Below are positions 26,784-36,493 of a stretch of DNA of 42,535 nucleotides, one piece after another; position 1 is the stretch's first letter, and every line of letters begins with the position of its first letter. The DNA lies in NCBI GenBank assembly GCA_021817255.1, contig JAKAVO010000001.1, positions 1 to 42,535 of the forward strand, in the 5' to 3' direction. The position numbers and the translations under genes are program-made. Source of the DNA: Thermoplasmata archaeon. Lineage in GTDB: Archaea > Thermoplasmatota > Thermoplasmata > Thermoplasmatales > Thermoplasmataceae. Below the pieces are notes generated by a model that saw only the letters and a list, made by a program, of their open reading frames with translations, searched no databases and was not told the origin of the DNA.

Positions 26784-26799
26784 GTAATTGGAAATCCTG

Positions 26800-27807
26800 A
26801 TGAGTTCTGAGCTTTTTGGAGTGCTGAAAGATTTTGGGTTAACCAACTATGAGGCCAGAGTCTTGGAAGCCCTCCTTCTCAATGGTTCCCTTAATCCTGG
26901 AGAAATTGTTACAGCAGCAGGCATACCGCAACCTAGAGTTTATGACATTATTGGAAAACTCAAAGAGAAGGGAATGGTGGAAGAAAGCCCAGGCAAAAAG
27001 AAGGTGTTTAGGGCAAGGGATATTGAGGCTTCTTTAGGAATGAGGGTTAAGGAATTAACAGACGGAATTGCGAAAATTAAGAAGGTTGTGGATGAAACCA
27101 GAACCAGTAGTTTGAGCGCTAAACCCTATCTGTGGCTAATGGAAAATGAAAGAGTCATTATAGATGAAATGAAAGAAAGAATAGATAATGCAAAAGACGA
27201 GATTATAATATCATGCACAAAAATGAGGCTTATCAAATTGCGTTCTAATATACTGAAAGCCATTTCCAGGGGAATTTCCGTAGCCATAGTCATTTTTCCT
27301 GAAGTGGATAAGAAATTGCTTGACGAGTTCAGGGGCGCCCTAATAAAAGTGAGAAGTGGGATGTCTTCTGAGGTTATCATAACAGATAGGGAAATAGCAA
27401 TAATTAGCATTGGACAAACTATAGCCAGAAGAGATTATGCAATCTTGAATGACGAGGATGAAATCACACATATAACGGGTTATTTTTTTTACCATACTTT
27501 GTGGAAACCAGCTCAATTTTTTTCAACGCCTGCCAGCATTTCTAAATTGAGATTCAGATCAATGTGGCTGTTATGCGACATTTTGAATTTTACATACAAC
27601 ATACCAAAACAGGAGGTTAGATGCAAAATAAATGGGTGGAGGGCAGGAAAGAAAATCATCCTGAACGGGGTGGTTAGCAAAATCGAGATAGTGGATGGGC
27701 TAAAGCACTCTATTTATGTTTCAAGAGGAAAGAAAAGCTATTCAGTTGGCGGGAAAACCGCAAGAGATGAAGATATTGCCCTGGAAAAAATAGAAATTTT
27801 AGGATAA
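26800..27807 (+). CDS. TrmB-family sugar-responsive transcriptional regulator
   Basis: A 335-residue archaeal regulator. Residues about 1-80 form the TrmB winged helix (LTNYEARVLEALLLNGSLNPGEI, then GIPQPRVYDIIGKLKEKGMVEE as recognition helix and wing); a coiled-coil linker follows, then a PLD-like middle part and a C-terminal sugar-binding domain. Known TrmB proteins repress or activate maltose/trehalose transport genes according to bound sugar. Here the neighbours are an alpha-glucosidase, a GH13 enzyme and a MalEFGK-type transporter. ATG 26800 is preferred over the TTG at 26788 on TATA spacing. Confidence 0.88.
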   Translation: MSSELFGVLKDFGLTNYEARVLEALLLNGSLNPGEIVTAAGIPQPRVYDIIGKLKEKGMVEESPGKKKVFRARDIEASLGMRVKELTDGIAKIKKVVDETRTSSLSAKPYLWLMENERVIIDEMKERIDNAKDEIIISCTKMRLIKLRSNILKAISRGISVAIVIFPEVDKKLLDEFRGALIKVRSGMSSEVIITDREIAIISIGQTIARRDYAILNDEDEITHITGYFFYHTLWKPAQFFSTPASISKLRFRSMWLLCDILNFTYNIPKQEVRCKINGWRAGKKIILNGVVSKIEIVDGLKHSIYVSRGKKSYSVGGKTARDEDIALEKIEILG

Positions 27808-27995
27808 GATCTTAATTTCCAGCATTGCGGGATGAAATTATAAAAATATACTACTCAAAGTTGCTTAAATTTTAAATATTTAGTTTAAATATAAATTAAT
27901 GTTAATGTTAATGTAGATTTGGCATTTACGATTTCTAATAAATATCATTTACTATTTTTAAAAAAAATTATATTCAAGATAAAACTTAAGTGTGA

Positions 27996-29894
27996 ATGGA
28001 AATAAAATGTTGGTCAAACAGCGATTATTTGAGATTAAATGTAAATGGAAACAATCCAATCGTCAAGTTTGAAGGGCAAGAAGAATCCTTAATAAAGCAT
28101 GATTTGGAGAAGGATGGCTTTGGAATTAATGAAACACCGGATGGATTGGCAATATTATCATCTCTTCCTCTAGATGCACATATTCTTGGGCTCGGAGAAA
28201 GGGCTGTTGGAATGGACAGAAAGAGAAAGAAGCTTGTTTCTTTCAACAGGGATCCGGGAGGATACGGCAGAAATAGCGATCCTCTTTACATATCAATACC
28301 ATTTTATTTTCAGATTGTAGATGGGAAAACAATAGGAGTATTCATAAATTATCCTGGTGAAGTCATATTTGATTTTGGAGTTGAAATATACAACAAGACG
28401 AAAATAACTGTAAAATCAAATTCTGTTGAGTTCTTCATATTTACTGGCAATTCACCATTAGAGGTACTGAAGGCTTATTCAAACCTGACTGGAAAATCAT
28501 TTCTCCCGCCAAAATGGAGTATTGGCCACGCTATTTCAAGATACACTTACTATCCATCCGATGTTGCTGTGGAAGTTGTAAGAAGATACAAGGAATTTCT
28601 TCCGGTTGAATCAATATACCTGGATATACACTACATGGAAGATTATAAATTATTTACATGGAACAACGAACGCTTTGGGGACGGTACAGATTTCATAAAA
28701 AAAATTCACAGCATGGGCGTTAAAATAATACCAATAGTTGATCCTTCAATAAAGGCTGAGCAGAATTATGAGGTATTCAAAAGAGGAGTAGGTTCATATG
28801 TGGAAGACAAAAACAGAGATATTTATACAGATAAAATGTGGCCAGGGAAATCAGTTTTTCCTGATTTTTTAAATAAGAGAGGTGAAAACTTCTGGAAAGG
28901 AGAAGTTGAGGGATGGATGAAGCAGGGTGTTGACGGGATATGGCTGGACATGAATGAACCAACTATCCTTTCAGAAGACCATATGTTCGATCCCGAATCG
29001 CTTCATAAATTGGATAACGGGAAAACCGTAAGCCATAAAAGTGTTAGAAATGCCTATCCTTACCTTCAGGCAAAAGCAACTTTTGAGGCCATGGAAGTTA
29101 AAGAAAAAAGCCCTTTCATTCTTAGCAGGTCCGGATATTCTGGCATACAAAAGTATGCTGCAATTTGGACGGGGGATAATATGTCCACCTGGGATGATGT
29201 GAAGCTCCAGATTTCAATGGTCACCAGCATTTCCATATCTGGCATTGGGGTCGTTGGTTGTGACCTTGGAGGTTTCTTTGGAAGCAGTTCTCCGGAACTG
29301 ATTGCGGCATATTACAGGATGGCCCTCCTGTTTCCACTGTACAGAAACCACAAATCAATGGATGGAAATGACCAGGAAGTGTTTTTGCTTTCCAGCAGGG
29401 CAAAGAAAGATATTGAAGCAAGCGTAAAACTCAGGTACAATTTCTATGACCAGATTTTCAGCACAATATATTTCTCCCACAAATATGGCCTGCCCACAGT
29501 TTCCCCAATTGCATTTTATAATTTCAGCGACAATGAAAGTTTTTTCATTGAGGATGAATACTATCTTGGAGATAATATAATATATGCACCGCAAATTAAA
29601 GAAAATGAAACTGTGAGGACTGTTTACCTCCCGGAAGGAAAATGGTATGATTTTGAGAGAGAGAAAATGATAGATGGTGGGAGCTATTTCAAAACCGAGA
29701 ACAAATATCCCCTATATATCAAGAACAACTCATGCTTCCTATATAAAGGAGATGCAATAGTTGTCGGTTCGGGAAGATTCAGTCTTTTCTTGAATGAAAA
29801 AGAATATAGCATTATAGCAGAAAAAGGCGGGGCCACAGTTACTCCAGACGAATTGCGTGCAATAGTTGTAAATGTCCCGCAAAGCAGCCTATGA
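27996..29894 (+). CDS. malA: Alpha-glucosidase, glycoside hydrolase family 31
   Basis: Cuts terminal alpha-linked glucose from malto-oligosaccharides. The 632-residue protein has an N-terminal beta-sandwich domain, then the catalytic barrel with YLDIHYMEDYKLFTWN, the nucleophile D318 in WLDMNEP and the acid/base D394 in TGDNMSTWDD, and C-terminal beta domains. There is no signal peptide, so it works inside the cell. The gene symbol follows the archaeal MalA enzymes. It overlaps the next gene by four bases (ATGA), giving a two-enzyme operon. The 188-bp upstream gap is A/T-rich, with three tandem TTAATG units at 27896-27913. Confidence 0.93.
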   Translation: MEIKCWSNSDYLRLNVNGNNPIVKFEGQEESLIKHDLEKDGFGINETPDGLAILSSLPLDAHILGLGERAVGMDRKRKKLVSFNRDPGGYGRNSDPLYISIPFYFQIVDGKTIGVFINYPGEVIFDFGVEIYNKTKITVKSNSVEFFIFTGNSPLEVLKAYSNLTGKSFLPPKWSIGHAISRYTYYPSDVAVEVVRRYKEFLPVESIYLDIHYMEDYKLFTWNNERFGDGTDFIKKIHSMGVKIIPIVDPSIKAEQNYEVFKRGVGSYVEDKNRDIYTDKMWPGKSVFPDFLNKRGENFWKGEVEGWMKQGVDGIWLDMNEPTILSEDHMFDPESLHKLDNGKTVSHKSVRNAYPYLQAKATFEAMEVKEKSPFILSRSGYSGIQKYAAIWTGDNMSTWDDVKLQISMVTSISISGIGVVGCDLGGFFGSSSPELIAAYYRMALLFPLYRNHKSMDGNDQEVFLLSSRAKKDIEASVKLRYNFYDQIFSTIYFSHKYGLPTVSPIAFYNFSDNESFFIEDEYYLGDNIIYAPQIKENETVRTVYLPEGKWYDFEREKMIDGGSYFKTENKYPLYIKNNSCFLYKGDAIVVGSGRFSLFLNEKEYSIIAEKGGATVTPDELRAIVVNVPQSSL

Positions 29895-31756
29895 GTGATA
29901 GTGGGCTAAAAAAATCAATCTTATTCTCTATCCCCTACGAAGAAGGTGATGAGTCTTGCTATTTAACCGGGAATTTTAATTGCTATGGAGATGGAAGCAT
30001 TGAGCTCTTAAGGACTGAAGATGGAAAAACGTGGGAAACACGGGTTGGCCTTTTCCCTGGAGCGTATGAATACTTCTATTCGATTAATCAGTACAGAAAG
30101 GTGAATGAAAAGAGGGAAAAAATTGTAAGGCCGATCAAGGCAGGCATCAGGCAGGAAACCTTTTTCCATGATCCTTATTCTGACCACTTTTTTTCAAAGA
30201 CCGGAGGATTTAGCGTGATAAGATGCATTACCCCGCCTTTAACCAAGTTGGTGAAGATAGTACAAAAAGGGCAAAGGAAACATCTGCCTGATTTTAAATA
30301 TAATTCGAAAAACTACAATCTCTTTGAATTCATCACCAGAAGTGAAAGTGATTATACATTCCTGGCCGATGATGCCACTAGGCATGGCCCATATGCAATG
30401 CCTTCGTTAAATGAAGAACCCAAGTCAGCGAATGTTATTTATCAGATATTTCCTGACCGGTTTCGAAGAAAGGGGAAATTGAAGGAAGGTTTAGCCGAAT
30501 GGAACCAGAAGCCTGGCAAAGGTACCTTTTTTGGTGGGAATATAGAAGGGATAATTGAGAAGATTGATTATCTTCACGAATTTGGAATTGACCATGTTTA
30601 TCTGACACCATTTTATAAATCAGCAAGCAACCACAGGTATGATATCGACGATTATTTCGAAATTGACGAGAAATTTGGCACAATGAGCCAACTAGTTTCG
30701 CTTTCAAAAGAACTTGAAGGTGCGGGCATTTCAATGATTCTTGATATGGTATTCAATCATACGTCCATATTTTTTCCACAATTCAGAGTGGAACTGCCCG
30801 GGAAATTGGCTCATGAAAAAAGCTGGTATAAATTCATTTCAGAAACTGCCCGGGGAATGAAAATCAGGTGGCCTGTGAAAGATGGAGAAACTTTGGCCCT
30901 CTACGAAGCTTTCAAGGATTATGGCGGAATGCCAAAGCTTAACCACAAAAATGAAGAGGTCAAGAATTTTATGCTGAACGTGATGGAATATTACGCGGCA
31001 AAACTGAATGTATCATTCTTAAGATATGATGTTGCGGAATCTATAAATTTAAACAGCATCAAAGATATATTCTCGAAGTTTTCTGAAAGGTTTCCAAAGA
31101 TCGGGCATATAGCAGAGATATGGTGCTTATCAGGAATATTCTTTGGCGAAGGGCTTTACACCTCTTTCATGAACTACCATTTAAGAGGGTTGATTATTTC
31201 CTTGATGAAAAAAGAAATCGGGCCAAGTAGGATTAACAGGGAATTATTAAACATGAGGTTTGTCCTTGGAGATAGGGCCTACGGAAAAATGATGAATATC
31301 TTAGGTTCACATGATACGGCAAGAATTAAAACCATGCTTGAAAGCGAAAATCTCTCCCTGGCTTCCTATGCTCTTCTTATGATCATGGATGGCATGCCTT
31401 GCATTTACTATGGAGATGAATTTTCTATGGAAGGTGGGCCTGATCCTGATTGCAGAGGCACGATTGACTGGATAAACACTAAGAGTGATTTTAATGAAAA
31501 ATTCAGAAGCATTGTAAAATTCAGGAAAAAGAACCAAGCTTCCTATGACGGAATAATAAAATTTACAAGGGAAAAGAATGGATTAATTCGGGTTCACAAG
31601 TATTCATCGCAACAAACCATAGAGCTTGGGTTAAATCTCACAGACAGGGCAATTCATTGTGAAAGGGCAGAAGAAGATATCACTAATTCAGAACAAAAGA
31701 ATGTCCATTCCGGCATTATTGGGCCAACTGAATTTTTCCTCAATGCAAGAAAGTGA
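29891..31756 (+). CDS. GH13 cyclomaltodextrinase / neopullulanase-type alpha-amylase
   Basis: A 621-residue alpha-amylase superfamily enzyme. An N-terminal starch-binding-type beta domain (about residues 1-110) precedes the barrel. The four GH13 regions are present: DMVFNH, FLRYDVAES with nucleophile D380, HIAEIW with acid/base E409, and GSHDTARI with D475. MPKLN before region II is typical of the cyclomaltodextrinase/neopullulanase/maltogenic amylase subgroup. No signal peptide is seen, so it acts in the cytoplasm, opening cyclodextrins or trimming imported oligosaccharides for the alpha-glucosidase. Translation is coupled to malA by the ATGA overlap. Confidence 0.9.
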   Translation: MSDSGLKKSILFSIPYEEGDESCYLTGNFNCYGDGSIELLRTEDGKTWETRVGLFPGAYEYFYSINQYRKVNEKREKIVRPIKAGIRQETFFHDPYSDHFFSKTGGFSVIRCITPPLTKLVKIVQKGQRKHLPDFKYNSKNYNLFEFITRSESDYTFLADDATRHGPYAMPSLNEEPKSANVIYQIFPDRFRRKGKLKEGLAEWNQKPGKGTFFGGNIEGIIEKIDYLHEFGIDHVYLTPFYKSASNHRYDIDDYFEIDEKFGTMSQLVSLSKELEGAGISMILDMVFNHTSIFFPQFRVELPGKLAHEKSWYKFISETARGMKIRWPVKDGETLALYEAFKDYGGMPKLNHKNEEVKNFMLNVMEYYAAKLNVSFLRYDVAESINLNSIKDIFSKFSERFPKIGHIAEIWCLSGIFFGEGLYTSFMNYHLRGLIISLMKKEIGPSRINRELLNMRFVLGDRAYGKMMNILGSHDTARIKTMLESENLSLASYALLMIMDGMPCIYYGDEFSMEGGPDPDCRGTIDWINTKSDFNEKFRSIVKFRKKNQASYDGIIKFTREKNGLIRVHKYSSQQTIELGLNLTDRAIHCERAEEDITNSEQKNVHSGIIGPTEFFLNARK

Positions 31757-31799
31757 TGCAAGTAACAAAAAATCGTCAGCTTCTTGATCTCATTTATCC

Positions 31800-31829
31800 G
31801 GCCAGGCGCGTGGAAGTGACTGGCCTTTT
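31800..31829 (+). terminator. Hairpin followed by T-run after the GH13 gene
   Basis: GGCCAG (31800-31805) pairs with CTGGCC (31820-31825) across a 14-base loop and is followed by TTTT, between two genes that end towards each other. It looks like a bacterial-style intrinsic terminator for the plus-strand operon; most other 3' ends in this window have only T-runs. Confidence 0.4.
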
Positions 31830-31855
31830 CTGAATCAGCTGCAAAATTATCCCAT

Positions 31856-32977
31856 TTAATTTATTGCATTCTGCAGATATTCTTCCTGATATTTCTTTTT
31901 GCCATACCTGTATATCAGGCCACCGGTATTTGTCTCGAATAGATACAGGGATTTTTCATCGACTGAAACCATTGATCTGTCTCCAAGCACATGCCTTGAA
32001 TTTACCACGTCCTGCCTTATTATTGTTTCCCCATTTTTGGTTTTAAAGTATTCGTATATGCTCTTGCCAAGATTTTGAACAAGGTTTAACTCCACTGGTA
32101 TGCCGTCGTCTCCAAGCTGCACTTCCTCCGGCCTTATTCCAACTTTAACATCTCTTGGATGTTCCATTTCAGTTTTAATATCATTCATTTTGATTGTATA
32201 ATCTTCAATTTTCAAATATGTGTTCCCTTTCTCCACATAAAGTTCCCCTGGCAAAATATTCATTGCAGGATCACCAAGAAATGTGGCCGTGAATGTGTCA
32301 ACAGGCAGGTCGTAAAGATCGTTGGGGTTTCCCATCTGGACTATCCTGCCATTATTCATAAGGCAGGCCCGATCCGCAAGAGTGGTGGCTTCTATCTGAT
32401 CATGAGTAACGTATACAGTCGTGGTGTTGAATTCTTTTTGCAGCCTTTTGAGCTCCACCCTCATATGCCCTCTGAGTTTTGCATCAAGATTGCTTAGCGG
32501 TTCGTCCATCAGGAAAAGGCTGGGCTCCCTGACTAGTGCCCTTGCCAGTGCAACTCTCTGTTTCTGCCCGCCTGATATTTCACCTGGCCTTCTGTCCAAC
32601 AGATCTGAGAGGCCCATTGTTTTTGCTATTTGTTCTGTCTTTTCTTCCATCTCGCTCTTCGGCATTTTCAAAATTTTTAATGGAAAAATAATATTTTCCC
32701 TTACTGTCATAAATGGATAAAGAGCATAATTCTGGAATACCATGGATATATTCCTCAGTTTTGGCGGAAAATTTGTGATCTCCCTTTCGTCAAGAAATAT
32801 GTGACCGCTGTCCACTGTTTCCAGCCCGGCAATCATCCTTAGGGAAGTTGTTTTTCCACAGCCGCTTGGTCCCAATATGACAAAAAACTCACCCTCCCTA
32901 ACTTCAAGGTTTATACCGAGAACACCCACATTTTTTTTAAATACCTTCACAACATCCTGCAAAACGAGTTTCTCCAT
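31856..32977 (-). CDS. malK: MalK-type sugar ABC transporter ATP-binding protein
   Basis: The ATPase that powers the sugar importer. The 373-residue protein has Walker A GPSGCGKT at 36-43, Q82 in the Q-loop, the signature ISGGQKQR from residue 134, Walker B with DEP at 158-160, and the switch H192. A C-terminal OB-fold-like regulatory domain (about residues 240-373, with KVGIRPEEVQL) is typical of the MalK/UgpC group, which often serves several sugar transporters. It has its own promoter, 93 bp after the permease gene, with the same 15-bp inverted repeat as the binding-protein promoter. Confidence 0.95.
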   Translation of the reverse strand: MEKLVLQDVVKVFKKNVGVLGINLEVREGEFFVILGPSGCGKTTSLRMIAGLETVDSGHIFLDEREITNFPPKLRNISMVFQNYALYPFMTVRENIIFPLKILKMPKSEMEEKTEQIAKTMGLSDLLDRRPGEISGGQKQRVALARALVREPSLFLMDEPLSNLDAKLRGHMRVELKRLQKEFNTTTVYVTHDQIEATTLADRACLMNNGRIVQMGNPNDLYDLPVDTFTATFLGDPAMNILPGELYVEKGNTYLKIEDYTIKMNDIKTEMEHPRDVKVGIRPEEVQLGDDGIPVELNLVQNLGKSIYEYFKTKNGETIIRQDVVNSRHVLGDRSMVSVDEKSLYLFETNTGGLIYRYGKKKYQEEYLQNAIN

Positions 32978-33029
32978 GCACTATCAATTATAGTTATATT
33001 ATTTAACTTATAAGAGCTTTTCTAAATTG

Positions 33030-33044
33030 ACTATTTTAGGTAGT
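33030..33044. promoter_or_regulatory. Inverted-repeat operator upstream of malK
   Basis: ACTATTTTAGGTAGT is an imperfect palindrome with ACTA/TAGT ends. It is centred 27 bp upstream of the TTATAAG TATA element (centre near 33010) of the malK promoter. It matches the site before the binding-protein gene at 13 of 15 positions. The place upstream of TATA suits an activator or a repressor that blocks TFB. Confidence 0.6.
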
Positions 33045-33070
33045 ATAAGTGATTGTTTAAAAAAATGAAT

Positions 33071-33988
33071 TTATTTATACGTAGAGAGGCTGAATCCTGA
33101 GACCAGATATCTCTGAAAGACAAAGAACAGTATGAATATTGGTATTCCCATTAAAACGGCAAATGCTGAATATGTGCCGTAATTTATAACTATATCTCCC
33201 TGGGACACATAGTAAAGCCCTATTGCCATTGTGTATAAGCTTTTTGACGTGATGAATTGTCCGGCCAGGGCGTAATCTGTGTAGGGCCCCATAAATGCAA
33301 TTAATAGTGCAAATATGATGACCGGTTTGGACATTGGCACAAGTATTCTGAACAATGCAGACCGCCTGCTCAGGCCGTCCATTTGGGCTGCTTCCTCATA
33401 ATCTTTCGGCAAACTGTCCACATAATTCTTTATTAAATATGAGGAATATATCAGCGCACCGGCTGAGTATGGAATTATCAACCCAATGTATGAGTCGAGA
33501 AGATGCAGATGCGCAAACATGAAGTAATATGGTATTACCATCATAGTGAATGGAAATAGCGTGAGGATAAGCATCATATAGAGCAACACGTGTTTCATCG
33601 GTATATTGAACCTGGAAAGGGCTAGTCCTGAGGTAATAGACAACAGCACTCCGACCAGTGTTGAAACTCCTGTCAGTATGAGTGTGTTTTTGAGCCATAG
33701 AAGAAATGGATGGTGGTAAATAATGCCAATGTAATTAGAAAGGGTAAGGTGGGATGATGGAATTAAATCCCCTAAGCTTGCCTGTGCCAGTGAACCTATG
33801 CTATTGAGCGATGTAATTACCACATAATATATGGGAAATACAGCAAAAAGGGCAAACATGATCAACACTATGTGTGACACTATTCTTTTTGCTATTCTCA
33901 TCCTCTTGTAGTGGTTGTTTAATTTATACATGCTTTCAGAGCTGTTTTGCGAGGCATTTTTGTTTTTATTTGAAAGTTTGTTTTCCAT
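33071..33988 (-). CDS. malG: Sugar ABC transporter permease (MalG-type)
   Basis: A 305-residue inner membrane permease with six predicted helices after a basic N-terminal tail. The EAA loop, which contacts MalK, reads YEEAAQMDGLSRRSALFRIL. Start and length fit MalG-type permeases. It lies ten bases after the MalF-type gene in the same operon. Confidence 0.93.
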   Translation of the reverse strand: MENKLSNKNKNASQNSSESMYKLNNHYKRMRIAKRIVSHIVLIMFALFAVFPIYYVVITSLNSIGSLAQASLGDLIPSSHLTLSNYIGIIYHHPFLLWLKNTLILTGVSTLVGVLLSITSGLALSRFNIPMKHVLLYMMLILTLFPFTMMVIPYYFMFAHLHLLDSYIGLIIPYSAGALIYSSYLIKNYVDSLPKDYEEAAQMDGLSRRSALFRILVPMSKPVIIFALLIAFMGPYTDYALAGQFITSKSLYTMAIGLYYVSQGDIVINYGTYSAFAVLMGIPIFILFFVFQRYLVSGFSLSTYK

Positions 33989-33997
33989 TATTTCACC

Positions 33998-34903
33998 TCA
34001 ATCCAAAATTTTCATCATCTTTGTATAGTGGTTTGCTACAACAACAAACACGAAGAGCATTACAATTGATATGACTGCATATGCAGCCCCTAGAGAGTAG
34101 TTAGAATAGGAAAAAGCCTGCAGGTATGAATATGTTATGAGAATTTCCGTAGAAATTCCCGGCCCTCCCCCGGTCAGCAGGAATGGAATGTAAAAGTTGT
34201 TCCATGTGAATATGAAACCGAAGATAGTGATAAATGCGATCTGCCTCCTCAACAATGGCAGTGTTACGTGCGCCAATGTTCTGATGGGCCCGTAACCGTT
34301 TATCTCTGCGGCTTCATACAACTCCTGCGGTATGCTTTGAACTGCTGATGTGTATACGAAGGTGTAATAGGGGAACGATAGCCAGAAATTTACAAGTATT
34401 AATGAAATCATCGCATATTTTGGAGATGTCAGCCAGTCAAGTGATTTGAAGCCAAGAACATTTAGGAATTCGTTTGCGACTCCACCAGTGTATGCAAGCA
34501 TGTTTGACCATACCAGAATGGTTATGAACGCTGGGAATGCCCACGGGAAAAGGTACATTGTCCTGTATATTGTTTTCCCCCTCATCTTCTTTTGATTCAT
34601 AATCAGGGCAAGGAGAAATCCTGCTGGAACCATAACTACAGTGCTTCCAATGCTCCATACAAGAGTGTTGCCAATAACTGTCCAGAGGTCTGAACTGGTG
34701 AACACATATATAAAATTCGCCAACCCAACATACCCATATTTGAAAAAGTGAACTGAATTAAAATCCGTAAGAGAATAGTATACACTTTCAAAAATAGGGT
34801 AAAAATCCAGAAAAGCCAGAACAATTATTGCTGGCAGAACATATATTATGCCCTTCCATTCCAGCTTTTTCTTTTTCACTACATAATCTTCTGATTCTAC
34901 CAT
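33998..34903 (-). CDS. malF: Sugar ABC transporter permease (MalF-type)
   Basis: A 301-residue permease with six predicted helices; the first follows a KKKKLEWK basic tail. The EAA loop reads YEAAEINGYGPIRTLAHVTL. It lacks the large extra periplasmic domain of the enterobacterial MalF, as is usual for archaeal and Gram-positive versions. It follows the binding-protein gene after 34 bases and precedes the MalG-type gene. Confidence 0.93.
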   Translation of the reverse strand: MVESEDYVVKKKKLEWKGIIYVLPAIIVLAFLDFYPIFESVYYSLTDFNSVHFFKYGYVGLANFIYVFTSSDLWTVIGNTLVWSIGSTVVMVPAGFLLALIMNQKKMRGKTIYRTMYLFPWAFPAFITILVWSNMLAYTGGVANEFLNVLGFKSLDWLTSPKYAMISLILVNFWLSFPYYTFVYTSAVQSIPQELYEAAEINGYGPIRTLAHVTLPLLRRQIAFITIFGFIFTWNNFYIPFLLTGGGPGISTEILITYSYLQAFSYSNYSLGAAYAVISIVMLFVFVVVANHYTKMMKILD

Positions 34904-34937
34904 AATGGATCACTTTAAAAATTTAAAAAAAAAGAAA

Positions 34938-36434
34938 TTATTTTTTCTTTTTTGAGATGTATACATAACTTGCTACGCCTGCAACCAGTATGACTGCCAC
35001 AACCATTGCAATGATCTCATATACGCTTATTTTTAGCGGTGTGGATGGGGTTGCTGAAACCTGGTTGATTTCAGTAATTACTGCCTTCTGGAAATCATTC
35101 ATTACCTGAGTCACGTTATTTGTCCCGTTGTCATACAGATTCCCGACGTAGGTGTGGAAGTTTGGCCAGTAGTAGTTCATATTGACAAAGCCAGGCTGGG
35201 GCATTGTGTGGTTTTCCTGATCGAGCCAGCCTTTGATGAGTGGATCATTGTTAGAGTGGGATGCTATATAATTGCCTGCAGATGTGAGAGATGGAAAATC
35301 CCCTGCACGATCGAATAGATGTACCTGGGCAGTCATATTGGTCTCAACCTGTATGAATTTTAATGAAGCCCATATCTGGGATGGCGTTATCCCACTTGCC
35401 TGTGGTGATGATATGAAGTATCCTATTGACCCCCATATGGGTGTTGGCCAATGATTTGTCACATTATTGAATGGCAAAGCAGTTACATGCAGATTTGGGC
35501 CAAGGTAACTTGTATACGTGCTCTGATCCCACGGGCCATCGATCATGAAGGCACTCTGGTTGCTTTCGAATAAGTTATACTGCTGTGTCATTGAAGTAAG
35601 CCCAGTTGGGCTTATTTTGTAGTTATATGTCAGGTTATAAAGGAATGAAATTGCATTAATGTCAGAGGTTGAATTTAGCACAGGAAGCTGTTTGGAATTA
35701 AATAGCGTGCCTCCGAAGGCTGGGAACCAGGCAGCCGATCTATAGCCGGAATCTGTTCCTAAACCATATGCCAGGCCCCAAACTTTTGTCGGTTGGCCTG
35801 CTGGGTTTAGAGTTGTGTTGTGTGTGACATTTTCGGAATCCTGTATCAACTGGTAAATATTTTTTGGTGCTGTTTTGACAAATTCACTGTTGTAATAAAG
35901 GCCCACACCATTTGTGTTTACAGGTATTCCATATAGTGTGTTGTTGGAACTCCATGCAGTAACTGTTCCCTTGCTGAAGCTGTTGATATATGTCTGATTC
36001 AGGTATTTGTTTAAGCCAAGAACTGTCCCACTGGCATAAAGAACTCCTGCATTGTCACTGCTATCCCTGTAAACATCAGGTGCCTTTCCAGCGTGGGCAG
36101 CACTAACGTATTGCGTTGCGGCTACTCCAACTGCAGGGCTGTCCTGCACTGTTACATTTGGATATAGACTCTCAAAATAAGCCAGGGACTGGTTAAAAAC
36201 AGTAGTTTCTCCACCCGGAGAGCCCGATCCCCACACGCTGATCGTTACCGTTGATCCTGTTGAAGCATTTGTGGCTACCAGCGAAGAAGAATTGCTGGCC
36301 GGGTTCCCGTATACTGAAACAAAAGCAGTCAATATAAAAAGCCCAACTACAAACAGAACCAAAATCTCTTTAAACAATTTTCTCGAACCGCGAGCGGTCC
36401 TATTTTTAATCTGAAGGTTAATATTCTTATTCAT
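34938..36434 (-). CDS. malE: Extracellular sugar-binding protein, doubly membrane-anchored
   Basis: The ligand-binding subunit of the importer. The 498-residue protein has a basic start and an N-terminal hydrophobic segment (about residues 22-44), then a Ser/Thr/Asn-rich stretch, the family 1 binding-protein domain (VTISVWGSGSPGG at the beginning, YYWPNFHTYVGNLYDNGTNNV near the end), and a C-terminal membrane helix followed by KKKK. The hydrophobic C-terminal tail, instead of a lipid anchor, is common in Thermoplasmatales and Sulfolobus binding proteins. Many N-glycosylation sequons are present. Sugar specificity is inferred from neighbours (maltose/maltodextrin). Confidence 0.9.
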   Translation of the reverse strand: MNKNINLQIKNRTARGSRKLFKEILVLFVVGLFILTAFVSVYGNPASNSSSLVATNASTGSTVTISVWGSGSPGGETTVFNQSLAYFESLYPNVTVQDSPAVGVAATQYVSAAHAGKAPDVYRDSSDNAGVLYASGTVLGLNKYLNQTYINSFSKGTVTAWSSNNTLYGIPVNTNGVGLYYNSEFVKTAPKNIYQLIQDSENVTHNTTLNPAGQPTKVWGLAYGLGTDSGYRSAAWFPAFGGTLFNSKQLPVLNSTSDINAISFLYNLTYNYKISPTGLTSMTQQYNLFESNQSAFMIDGPWDQSTYTSYLGPNLHVTALPFNNVTNHWPTPIWGSIGYFISSPQASGITPSQIWASLKFIQVETNMTAQVHLFDRAGDFPSLTSAGNYIASHSNNDPLIKGWLDQENHTMPQPGFVNMNYYWPNFHTYVGNLYDNGTNNVTQVMNDFQKAVITEINQVSATPSTPLKISVYEIIAMVVAVILVAGVASYVYISKKKK

Positions 36435-36493
36435 AAAAATTACACCTTATTTGGATATTATTAAACTTGTTTTTAAATTTTTCTCATGTCTAT

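Larger units (their letters stand above)
26433..26799. other. 367-bp gap without an intact gene
   Basis: This gap holds no complete coding frame with a good start. It contains a TATA-like ATTAATATAAAG at about 26535-26546 with GGGTGGGC before an ATG at 26554, a 67-codon open stretch ending at 26758 (listed separately), and the TrmB-gene promoter at its right end. Confidence 0.5.
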
